From NCBI GenBank assembly GCA_017590115.1, contig JAGGNK010009114.1:22821978-22885977 (forward strand): 64,000 bases of DNA, given 5' to 3'. This DNA is from Montifringilla adamsi (lineage: Eukaryota; Chordata; Aves; Passeriformes; Passeridae). Below are positions 1 to 10,400 of the stretch, piece after piece. Below the pieces are notes generated by a model that saw only the letters and a list, made by a program, of their open reading frames with translations, was not told where the DNA came from and did no database searches. Each line of letters starts with the position of its first letter. The stretch's first letter is position 1. The translations under genes were made by a program, and so were the position numbers.

Positions 1-738
1 GAACTTTTCTGAAGTTTTAGGAAAAAAAAACGACAACTTTTGCCTGCTCCAGATTACCATCTGCTGCTCTGGACTCCTTCCTTCTGTCTCTGAATACCAG
101 TCACAGCTTGCCCTGCAAGCCTATTATTCTGCACTGGGGATTTTAGTGGATTGAAAACTTTTATTAGCTGATGTCAGGGCAATGCAGTTCTTTCTTCACA
201 GATACACATCAAATCCAGAACAGAATGGAAGTGCACAGAGAAATGTGACAGGAAATTGAGTCAAATGTATTCATTAAGTGTGTATGTGTGTGGGTCTGCT
301 AGGGAAGGGAGAAATGGGAATTAGGATGTTATCCTTTGCCAGCAATTTCTGATATACAAACTCAGTGTAGTACTATAGGAAACATTCAACCATCACAATC
401 CACAACCTTCAGCATTTCTAAGAGTTGATATTCAGACAGTTAAAATTACCTCAGTCAACTTGAAACTGTATTGGTACAAAGTCAAAACATTTTCTAGGTA
501 GAAGAATAAAGACAGAAGGAGGTGTTACAGCTTTCATAGATCCTCAGTATTTCATGAGCCATCTGCATCAAATAAATATTTTTAAAGTATTTTGGACACC
601 TAACAGTTCATGTTTCACCAATGGTAAACAAGACATATTTAGCACTAAAATTGTTATATGGTATTAATTATTAGAAACTATTTCACCTTTCATAAAAAGG
701 GTAATAAACAATATCCACAAGGTGACATCCAACAGCAG

Positions 739-1010
739 ATCACAAAATCACAGGATAGATGAGGCTGGCAGGAATCTCTGGAAGTCATCCCACCCAATGA
801 CATGCACAAGTAGGGTAGCATAGAGCCAGCTGTCTGAGATCATGCTCTGATGGTTTTTTAGTATTCTCAAGAAGGGAAACTCTTCCTGGGAAACCTGTAC
901 CAATCCTTGGTCACCCTCACAGGGAAAAAAAAAAAATTCCTGATGTTCATTGTGCCCATTGCCTCTGTTCCTGTCACTGAGCTCCGCTGCAATGAGCTGG
1001 ATGCAGCAAC
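739..1010 (-). mobile_element. CR1 LINE 3' fragment
   Basis: Reads in reverse orientation to the CR1 3' end. It opens with the ATCACA..ATCACAGGAT block and continues through GGAAGTCATCCCACCC, GAAACCTGTACCAATCC, TTGGTCACCCTCACAG and GTGCCCATTGCCTCTGTTC, all diverged versions of the avian CR1 tail. A short A run interrupts it at 927-938. It sits inside DARS1 intron 2. Confidence 0.8.
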
Positions 1011-1588
1011 TATGCCACTTTGCTTCCCTCCTCTGACACTTCACAAATCCAGTTCTTTTTTCCCTTAATGTATAGCCCAATCTGTTCTTTTTTCTCTCAG
1101 AAATCCAACCTCTTCTAAACACAGGAGGAGAGAATAAAAGTAAAAAAAAACTGTGTGGGATACATAAAACAACACTTTTTCACCTCCAGACCCCATTCCC
1201 TGCCTGTCACATCAACCTGTTTACCAAGATAATTTATCTTGCATCATGGAATTTAGAACACTATGATCAATATTTGTGCTGTCTCTGTGTAGTGCCAGCA
1301 TCTTCAAAGTACTGGAAAAATTTGAAAAAGAGAAGGCAAGTTTGACATAAAAACCTGAAAATCAAAAGCAGTATTAGATGAAAGCAGCTTCCAGGGAAGG
1401 GATGTGAGATAATGGGTCTGAAGGGAAAAAAAAGGAATGGCCAAAAATGGAGTTTTACTAGCAAACATAGCCTCAAGCTAGCAGGAAGGACTTAAAAGAC
1501 CTGACATGACAGGAGGCATGAACATCAGATAACATAAGTAGAGGAAAGACTCAAGTGGGCCAAGAAAGAAGGCACAGGTGTAGGTGTG

Positions 1589-1591
<3 letters not shown>

Positions 1592-1621
<30 letters not shown>
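1592..1621. repeat. (GT)15 microsatellite
   Basis: Uninterrupted GT dinucleotides, preceded by imperfect GTGTAG units from about 1577. Likely length-polymorphic. Confidence 0.95.
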
Positions 1622-1623
<2 letters not shown>

Positions 1624-3604
1624 GCTCAACAGAGCAAGGTGGAGAGACAAAGTTGTGAACCTGAGAAAAGTTTCAATTTGCCTGCAGAGGAACAAGAATC
1701 TATCAGCATGGCAAAAGGACAATAAGCTTACTCCTCGGAAAGGAAGAATAACTTGTTCTGATCACTGTAAGCTGTGTGAGTAGCCTGTCCAGCCAGTGAT
1801 TCCAGGACAGTGCAGCAACTGCAATAAGCAGAACAGAGAGCAGCACCACTCCTGCTGCCCCCTCTGAGCTGCCAGCCAGGGCTGTGCTGTGCTGGCTCTG
1901 CTCACCAGACGCTGTGTGGGCTGCACACCTCATACCACCGTGGGCTACTCTGATTTGGAAATGGCAGGCAGGCTTCAAAGACTTCACACAGACTTCAGGA
2001 ACAAAATGAATACACTTCAGATAGATGGGAACACACCTATCTGTGCTTCTCCACCACTCTCTGTCCCAGGCAGTAGCTCCTCCAAGACACCCAAGGCAAG
2101 TAGAACACTTTGGGGAGCTACTGATGACAAATCATACCTCACCCTCTTGTGAACCTGTTGGCAAGAGCTCTCCCTGGTAGGAACTACTGCATCTGTAAAT
2201 AAAAGTGCCTTACTCTCAAGGAAGGGACTAGGCTGATCTTTAGCTTTTTTGTTATATGCATTTTGTTCTTTATTTTTACCTAATTTTGGTGCTCTGGATA
2301 ATCACTTTCTAAAAAATACAGAACAGCAGGAGTGCCATAGATTGCATTTTAAGCCAAATGGAAAACTCACTCAACATTCTCCATACACTGAGAAGTTTTT
2401 TTAAACAAGGATGAAAGGTCAAGGGGACAACACAACTAAATATGACACTCAGCCTTTTTCACATAATTTCCTGTAGCTTTCACCATTTTCCTTCTCAACA
2501 TACTTTTTTTTCTCCAGTACTTTTGAGTGCTTCTTTTGAATATGAGACAGTTGGCCTTTCTCCATGAAAGCAGGACTTGATTTGCCATCTCAATCTGCCA
2601 GCTCAGGTCCCCCACACGGTTATTTGCTCTGGGATGCAAATCCAGGAGAGGAAACACAGAGCTGGGCTGCTTCCAATGTGATTTCTACTCCAGTTCCCTT
2701 TCTCTGGCAGCCAAAATGGATTTTATTCAACAATCACTGCTAATGCAGTCTGCTGATTTGCTTGTCCCGTTACATTCTTGATATAAAGCTCCCCTTTAGT
2801 TGTTTGTTCAACTTTTGAGTGTTCTTGTGACTGCTACTCTTCCCTACATTCTGCATTTCCCTTCCTAAAGGGGCACCAACCAAAACAACCACTCAAAGGG
2901 GAAAAAAAATCACCTAATCACAGATGATGTTTTACATTTTACTATGAAGAAGCTACAAGAAGCCAGTCTGTTACTTTCCCTCATTACCGTTTCATGCACT
3001 GAATTTAATACAAAGGTTAATATTCCTTGAGATCTTGGCCTGGGAGATTGTTCTCCAGCTGCTAAGTTTTCCTGAATCCCAATTCCCTATCAGGAGAAAA
3101 TCAGGATTTTCTGAATTCAGAGTGGTATGACTGATAAAACCCATAAATATTAATATCCAATATTAATGGATTTGGTGCCCATATACAGGAGAAATGGAAG
3201 GCTGCATAAGCAGACAGATCATAGACAGAGAGCACTGCTGTAGTAAGTCACAGCAGAACTTACTTGAAACACAGAAAAAAACCTGACATCTCAGGACTCA
3301 GTACATTATAATTAACAATAATTTAATAATTTTTGAAATAGTCTGCAGTGATGAACAGACACAAAACTGAGAAACTGTTTAAGGCACAGTCCAGGCAACG
3401 GAAAAAACTGAGATTCCTCTCAATCTAGAACTGAGTTCCAATATTCAACCACATTCACGTTTTTTTTTTTTTCTTCCCTCCAATCTCAATTTCCTGTTCC
3501 AACTTGTGTCCATGACCTCCAGTTCAATTACCACACACCTTCAAAGCCTGGCCTTATCTTTCCTACAGCCTCCCATTAAGCAGACTTAAACTGTAAGATC
3601 ATCC

Positions 3605-3775
3605 CACAGCTTCCTCCTTCCAGGCTGAAGAAGCCCAGCTCCCTCAGATGCTGTAGTCCAGCCCCCTGGTAGCTCTCCACTGGACTGGTTCCAAAATGTT
3701 AATTCCTTCCTTGCACTGGAGAGCCCAAAACTGGACATGGCACTGCAAATGCAAGTGTCTCACAAGTGCCCAACG
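3605..3775 (-). mobile_element. CR1 LINE internal/3' fragment
   Basis: Contains CTTCCAGGCTGAAGAAGCCC, CAGCTCCCTCAG, CTGGACTGGTTCC, TTCCTTGCACTGGAGAGCCC and AACTGGACATGGCACTGCA. These are recognisable as the reverse complement of the CR1 segment upstream of its 3' UTR. The downstream edge is unclear. Confidence 0.75.
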
Positions 3776-3934
3776 TATCCCAACAAAGGGGGAAAATGCC
3801 AGTGCAATTTGAATGAAAAGGTTTGGTAAATGATTTCTCAAGGAAGTACTGAAGATACTTGGTAGGTAAGTTTTTTTTTTTTTCTTCTTTCCCTCCCCCT
3901 CTCTTGCAAAAACTTTTTTTCCTTTTCAACTGAC

Positions 3935-5050
3935 CTGGTTTGTCTTGGGATTGTATCATTGATGACACTCCATATCTTTCCTTAGCATAGTCCTAGAATG
4001 GAGTTGAGAAACATGTATCAAAGAAGCACACACAAAAAAAAACTGAACAACATCATCACAGAGTTAACTGAGGGAACACAAAATAATTAGCAATAATATT
4101 TTAAAAATGCATTTTGGACTCATAAGAGATACACAAGGGAGAGAAGACAATTGTGGCCTGGATGAAAAAAATAATTCCAGCAACAGCAACCATGCATGAT
4201 GATCATTACTTGTTACACAGAAAGCCAGTGTGATTATCTCTACAAAGAGCCTACTCCCCAAAAAATATTTGAGTCCTACATAAGTTGATAGATTTAACAT
4301 TTCCTTCCCATATTCAGGCACAGTGAATTGTAACAGGCCAGAGGAACTGAACAATTAACAAAATCTGCCAGGTAAGGCGCAGAGGAAGGCAATTTTCATC
4401 AAAATATCTCAATTCTGATTTCCCATTCATTTCCAAATAAAATCCCTTGGTTTATTTATTTTATTCTATTCAATACATGAACCAAAGTTCCTGCTAAACA
4501 CTTTATTTGGTGAGGGTCTTTGTTTGTCCGCTTTTGATTAACTGTGGCGTATTTGTAACTTTAGGGGAACCACCAATACTTGGAATTCCTTATTGCTGAT
4601 GCAACAATAAGCAAAAATTACTTCATAACAAAATGAACTGATGCTGATTGTTAGTACTTTGTTATTCTTGAAGAAGCACGGGCCTAGTTTTTCAGCACTG
4701 CTCTGTGATGTTCACTGACAAGGCAGAAGCACCTGCCAGGCCAGCAGGAGACTCTGCAGAAACCTCCTGCTGGGGAGGAGCAGCCCAGGTGTTTCTGGGG
4801 TGAGCAGAGCTCTTCAGGGAATCACAGGCTGGGCACGGCGAAGGGGGAGTGGGGGGACAGGCAGGGTAAAGCCGAAGGCAGCTGTGCCCCCGGGCTCGGC
4901 CAAACCCCGCCTGGGCCCAGCCCTTCCACCCCGGGGAGCCTCAACAGCGCGCCCGCCGCGTTCCCTGCGGAGACCCACATCAGCCGCCAACGAGTCCTCG
5001 TTCTCCGGGCGGCGGTCCTGGCCCTGCCCGCGGCCGGCGGCGCTCGGCAT
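3935..5050 (-). CDS. DARS1: DARS1, cytosolic aspartyl-tRNA synthetase, exons 1-2 (partial)
   Basis: This charges tRNA-Asp with aspartate in the cytosol and is a member of the multisynthetase complex. Only the N-terminus is in the window. Exon 1 coding is 5050-4979: 24 codons from an ATG with A at -3, starting MPSAAGRG and ending EDSLAAD before the donor GTGGGT. Exon 2 is 3992-3935 (58 nt), preceded by TTCTAG and followed by GTCAGT. It encodes DYAKERYGVSSMIQSQDKP plus the first base of the next codon. The exon 2 peptide is the conserved block seen in vertebrate DARS1 (DYAKERYG-SSMIQSQ-KP). The phases match (0 into exon 2, 1 out). Human DARS1 has 501 residues, so more than 90% lies beyond the left edge. 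Exon 2 is certain; exon 1 is supported by its position in a CpG island, its phase and its similar length, but its sequence is variable in the family. Confidence 0.92.
3993..4978 (-). other. DARS1: DARS1 intron 1
   Basis: A 986-nt intron with donor GTGGGT at the exon 1 end and acceptor CATTCTAG before exon 2. The 3' two thirds are AT-rich; the 5' part lies in the CpG island. I see no repeat or RNA gene in it. Confidence 0.85.
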
Positions 5051-5370
5051 CCTGCGGCGACGGCGCGGCCCTCACGGTCCCTCACGACACAGCCCCACAC
5101 ACGCCACGCCGCTTCCGCGCGCCCGGCTCTCGCGAGAGCACCGCGCCTGCCCCTGCCCCGCCCGGCGCGGGCCGAGCGTATCGCGAGAGCTGCCCCCGTT
5201 ACGCGCTGCCCGCCTCCCGCGGCGCGCGCTGCCCTCAGGGCGGGGCCGCCTGGGCGCCCTGGTAGGGGTTCTGCTCCCCTCAGAGCCGTCTCTTCAGGGA
5301 GCGGCCGCCATCCAGGCGGGTGTTGGTGCTTCCAACGCGCTGATGATGCTGAGGCGAATGCTGCTGGGCT
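4800..5370. other. CpG island at DARS1 5' end
   Basis: Abrupt rise in G+C and CpG covering DARS1 exon 1 and its promoter. A 195-codon plus-strand frame across it is a composition artefact with no recognisable domain. Confidence 0.85.
5051..5370 (-). promoter_or_regulatory. DARS1: DARS1 promoter: CGCG palindromes and ETS-like site
   Basis: The CpG-rich sequence directly upstream of the DARS1 ATG carries a perfect 12-bp palindrome CTCTCGCGAGAG at 5127-5138 and a second TCGCGAGA at 5181-5188, plus CTTCCG at 5112-5117 (CGGAAG, ETS core, on the minus strand). TCTCGCGAGA and ETS motifs are typical of TATA-less housekeeping promoters, including those of translation genes. No TATA box is visible. 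The exact start site cannot be read from sequence. Confidence 0.75.
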
Positions 5371-5456
5371 GGGTTGGGCAGGGCTGAGGCAGGATGGGTT
5401 TGGTCATCGCTCGCCCTGCTGCACAGTCCATCACATTGTGGCCGGAGGTAACATCA

Positions 5457-5750
5457 GAGAATCACAGAATTGTTTGGGTTGAAAGGGACCTCTGGATATC
5501 ACTCAGCCTACCCCCCCACCCATGCAGGGTTACCAGGAACGTGTCCAGGTGGGTTTGGGATGTCTCTAGAGAGGGAGACTCCACAACCCCCCTGGGTAGC
5601 TGTTCCAGTGTTCTGGCACTCTCAATGTAAAGTTCTTTATTAAACGTTAAAGTTTCTTTTTTACCTCATAGCCAGTGCTCCTCCTCCTGCTGCTGGGCTC
5701 CACCGGAAAGAGTCTGGCACCATTCTCTTGGCACCCGCCTTAAAGATATT
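5457..5750 (-). mobile_element. CR1 LINE 3' fragment beside the DARS1 promoter
   Basis: Begins AGAGAATCACAGAATTGTTT, followed by GGGTTGAAAGGGACCTCTGG, then GAGACTCCACAACCCCCCTG, GGTAGCTGTTCCAGTGTTCT and AATGTAAAG. This is the reverse complement of the CR1 3' end, including the terminal ATTCTGTGATTCT-type motif. It lies about 400 bp upstream of the DARS1 start codon. Confidence 0.88.
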
Positions 5751-7139
5751 TATATGCATATAAATACACATGTTGGACTGTGAGGTGGCCATCTAATGAG
5801 TGTGGAACCAAATCAAAATGCACTTTTGTTTTATTAGGCCAGCAAACGTGGCTTCCCAGTGCTTATCCTGGTAGCAGCAGTTCCAAGCTCTTGCCCAATG
5901 ACCCTGTTTATAAATAGCTGTTTATTAGCGAGCTACAAGTAGGTCTGGTAGTTTTGAGAGGATGAGCAATAGTGCAAATGCAGGTGTTTCCCTCCAGCTG
6001 GGTGCTTGCTTGAAGCAATGCTACAGTTCTGAGCCAGGGCTGGCTGCAGGTGCCAGCTTTGAAATGACAGAAATCAAAGCTGGATGCAGCTGGTGAATCT
6101 ATAGATTGTTTATTTTGTGCAGGGCAAGAAAGAGTTAGGGGTCCTGATTTAAATTCTAGTTTTGAATTTTCACATTTGACTAACTAATCCCTTTTGCGGT
6201 ATCGATTAGAGTTCTTCATTTCCTGTCCTACAGTTGTTTATTTTGCAGCATTTTGTACTGTACTGGTTCAACATCTCTTCTCGTGGGAATCCCCTTGCAA
6301 AGTTCCCCTTATGCCTCTGTCTCAGAGAATTATCACTTCACCATGAGACCGCACAGCTTTCACAAAATCCTTTCTTCTCATGCACTGTTGAAAAGAATTA
6401 AGATTCAATGACAGAGAAGGCAAATCACTGTCAGTTTTCATTCCTCACCACATGAAACGAAGTTCTGATAGTGGGGTATTGTGTATTGTGCTTAAATACT
6501 AATGTAACAGTAACAAAGCACGTGGATTTCTCTGTGTCAGTTGTGTCTCTTGTTACCTGTCACGTAGAACCACTGCTCAACCTGAACCTGAACTAACAGA
6601 CAGATGCAAATCTTGTGCCTCAGCACGGAGCAGACAGTACCACCTGCAGGACGCAGTGCTCTGTAATTCTTGGCATTTCACCGACTTTGCTGTGAAATTC
6701 AGTCAAAAGAAACCAGCCCTGTAACCCTTATTTCTGTGCTGGGAGCCTTCCAACGGTGACTAGCATGAGTATTTCCTCTGGGGCAAATAACCTGAAGGTG
6801 GTTCTGAAGGAAAAACCCTTTAAATATAATGAGGGTGTTAACTGAAAACAAAATATGGCCTTTTAAAGGGCACTGTGGCTAATTATTCAATTGCCAAACT
6901 TCCAGAAAAAGCATTTTGCAGAGTTCATGCTCTCAGGTCATTTGTCCAGGGTCCTTTTGTCTTGCAGCGTGGAAATAGGGTTTTTTTAGCAGAAATCTGT
7001 AATACACTGAAAACAGAAAAATGAAATTAAGAATAATTTAATATGTGGCTAAACAAACCCCTCAACATTCTCCACTCAGCTTGGGTCCGCAGCAAAAAGG
7101 TGTTTTCCACCTCACTGAATTGATTGTGAATGCTCTGGG
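5751..7139. other. Intergenic, nothing recognised
   Basis: AT-rich sequence between the CR1 next to DARS1 and the GC-rich patch at 7140. No convincing reading frame, RNA gene or repeat seen. Confidence 0.5.
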
Positions 7140-7400
7140 AAGAACGCAAACCATCAGGTGCAGGCGGCACCTCCTGTTTCGCTGCGCGGGCACTGCCAGC
7201 CGTGCGAGGGGGCAGCACCTGCGCTGAACCTGGGCGCGATAAGTGCCAGCAGAGCCCGAGCCGAGCCCGCCTGGGAGGCGGAGGGGCTGGGGGAGAGCGG
7301 CCAGAGCTGTCCCCAGGGGCCTGGCCCAGGATTAGCACATGGAAATGACATCACCCACAGCCAATCGGGGGGCCCCGGGGGTGCAGCTGGATGCAGGCCA
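7140..7400. promoter_or_regulatory. Isolated GC-rich, promoter-like patch
   Basis: A sharply bounded GC- and CpG-rich stretch about 2.1 kb upstream of the DARS1 start codon. It has a CRE-like TGACATCA (7346-7353) eight bases before a CCAAT box inside AGCCAATCGG (CCAAT at 7361-7365) on the plus strand, then a GGGGGGCCCCGGGG run. This could be a distal DARS1 element or the start of an unannotated plus-strand transcript. Overlapping short frames in all phases show no recognisable protein. Confidence 0.45.
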
Positions 7401-10400
7401 TCCTCCACTTAAGTAACAAGACATGACATACCATGTGCTAATGCTAAATAATTTATCCCTCAGGCACATAGTGAATTGCAAAGCCAAGCTGAGGCCTGGT
7501 CAACAGTTTGTAGTTTAAATTAAAATTGGCTTTCCCATCTTCAAGACAGGGAGGGGGTTGTCAACTGTTGTGATGAAAAGGGGAATGTAGAAAATCTCTT
7601 TTCTCTTTGCTTCACTTTTTTCCCTGTTTCAATTTGATCTTATAAAAACACTTTTCAGTGATTTTGGAGTTGTATCCCACATATCTCTATTATATGAAGG
7701 AAATTCACAGAGGAAGCTTTAAGATGTTGTGAATAATTATTTTTGATATATCCTTGAAACTTAGGCTTTAGCACCTGTAATATCATAAACCAAAGCTATT
7801 CCAAGATTTAGTTATATGTGTTTCAAGTTACAAATGGTATGTGGGCGTTTCCATAGCAGAGCCATAAATTAGTCTTGTTAGGAATCCAGAGGCAATTGCT
7901 GCTGCTCAGGCTGAAGCTCAGGCCCAGCCTGTGTCAGGATGCTGGAGCCAGCAGCACACAGAGGTGGGTGTGATGTTAAACCACAGCTGATGCCTGCTGA
8001 AACTGAAGCCTTTCCAACTTAGCTGTGCAGCTAAGCTTGGCCAAACCTTTGACATTTGTTAAAATATTTAGCTGACTTTACTAAAACATGCTAAACAACA
8101 ACTCAAACCACAAGAAGTTAAAGTAGTCAGCTCTTTCCATAACCTGTCCTTATACAGCATCTTAAAAAAATGGTGAAATTGTAAAAATGGCTCAAACATT
8201 CTTTAATCTTCCAGTATACTATTGGCCAGGAAATCAGAAGTTGCAATATGCACAGTGTTTTTGGGGAGGAGATAGGACTCACCTTCAAATTATTTTAGGA
8301 GATAAAATTAAAACAATCTCTGCCCTATGGGATAAATCAGAACATATTTACCTAGTCTCTACTTGTTTGGCAAGTTAAAATCTAGAGAGCATGAAGTGGT
8401 ACAGAGATAAAAAGAGCATGTGGGGAAAAATACAAAACAAATTGGTAGTGTCTCTGAAAGGTCTTCAGGGAATTCAGCTTTATTGCCACAATAGCACACT
8501 TTTTCGTGTGCAATTACTTGTTGTCATGGAAATGGATTTTGAAGATTTCTCCTATTTTGGATGCTGCAAAGCATGCTTAATTTAATTAAGAGGTTGCCTT
8601 TGATTTTGTCCTTTCCATATTTGTTTACTTATCTAGGTTCTTGTATGATTATCAGGCCAGTATCCAAATTTGCCTTAGATAACAAAAAGAAAAAAACATG
8701 CCGCTGTAGAAAAAAAAAATGCAGGAGCAGCTAAAATATTAATATATTATTTCTTCTGTAGGTTATATAAGTTCATAGTGTGCCTTCTGTGATAGGGAAA
8801 GCTATTCTATTAATAATTTCAACCTTGGCAAAAGTGTATTTTTGTAATTGATCATTCTCTTTTTGCTAAAACATTTGTACAATGAATAACAAAGCCTTTG
8901 CATCTAGATCCAAGTAGGAACAAAATTTGGCAAATCCAATTCCTTCCTGGATTTTCGCAGCTCTACTTCCTTTAGGAAGTTTTTAGTCAATGGGAAACAA
9001 AGGCTTATTGAAAGGATTAAAGTTGCAACTATTCTCTTTGTTTTAGAGCTTCAGTCATGGTTTTCCTCTAGTAAACAACACTTGCAATTAATAAAACTCC
9101 TAAAAAAACAGGAACTTCGGGGAAGTACGTGCTTATGATAAGCAGCAGGATTTCTTTTGACAGAACTCTATACAAAGGTGTAGTCTTTTTAAGTTCAGAC
9201 AATGATAACAATTGAGTTTCTCAAAGCATTTTGGAAGTGTTCCTTCTGATAAACACAAAGACATCATGCTCTGCAGCCAGGGATAGGCAATACATTTAAA
9301 TAGGAGATATCTTGTCAACAGTTTTTGTGTACCAAAATTATTTGAAATAACTGCAAAAAGCTCACTTTTCATATCATGCATAAACCCAGTAGTGATGCCT
9401 TGCGTGATGAAATATCTGGGTGCATTGGACATACAGTGCTGCATATTTTTATGAGCTGTTTTCCATAAATTGTTCATTGTTTCCTTTAATATGGTGCTTG
9501 AAGAAGGCATTTGGATACCAGTTATCCATGCATGAATAAGAACACACAGAATATTTAATCTTTATAATTTATATTTTACTCTTTTTATGTCATTAAATAT
9601 ACACATTTTTCAGCTGTATTTTATGTGTTTACTCCCAAGGAATTCTCTCCTGCCAGTGGGAAACTGAGGGAAACACGGTAAGTTTGATGATGGCCCTCCC
9701 TGGAGGGCAGTGTGGAGCTGCCAGAGGAGTGGGACTGGCTGGCACAGGAGATGTTTAATGAACAGCTCAGCTATTGTTCTCACCCAAGTGTCCAGTTCTT
9801 TTTCTGGGGTGGCTGATGTCCAAAGGGTGCTGAAAACAGCAAAGTGGAGCATAAAGGGACTGCAGTTCTGGCTTGGCCCTTAAGTGCAAGGACATTGTTC
9901 TTTCTTACATGACATTTCTCATTTACAGAAACCATCTGAAGCCATTGTCCTTCTGATAATTTTCACACTTTTATCTCACATGTAGAGATTTTTTTCTTCT
10001 GGGTTTTGTCAGCTAAGTGTTCCATATCCTTGCTAACCTCTAACCCAGAGTCAACTTCTGGTGAAGTTATAAACCTTTAGAAACAGAAAGTTGTGATGGG
10101 AATGCTGACTCAGACTTGGTTTCAGCAGCAGGAACAGTGCTCTGTTATCAGTAGATGTGAGTCAGGCACCAGCACTAAGTCTGATCTTTGAGATTGCCCA
10201 TTAAAAGTGTTCTTTATTGCTGTCTGAAACAAACAACAAGCAGAGACGAGTCATCTAAATTATTAAATGTGTCACAGAGGATGTAAAAGGCTATTTTTGG
10301 GCCATTTTCTTACAGCAATTGTGAAGTATTTTGTAAACAATGTGTGTTATTGGTCAAGGGTGCTCCGTCAGACATTCTGCATTTCTCCATTGGCTCAGCC

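Larger units (their letters stand above)
1..3934 (-). other. DARS1: DARS1 intron 2 (5' part)
   Basis: The donor GTCAGT follows exon 2. I looked on the minus strand for the next exon, which should continue with the conserved -RVLVRV- block, and did not find it, so intron 2 probably extends past the left edge. The interval holds two CR1 fragments (739-1010, 3605-3775), a (GT)n tract at 1592-1621 and short A/T runs. Confidence 0.7.

Noticed and set aside
4800..5387. 195-codon plus-strand frame through the DARS1 CpG island
   Set aside because: Low-complexity Arg/Ala/Pro-rich translation in a GC-rich island, opposite DARS1 exon 1. No domain and no splice or start support.
9133..9510. 125-codon minus-strand frame rich in Cys and Leu
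   Set aside because: Considered as a transposase or zinc-finger remnant, but no ordered Cys/His pattern or family signature is visible.
9604..9667. Possible exon ending at the strong donor ACG|GTAAGT near 9674, with a phase that could join 12901
   Set aside because: The acceptor is only fair and the peptide is not recognisable, so the link is one of many possible coincidences.
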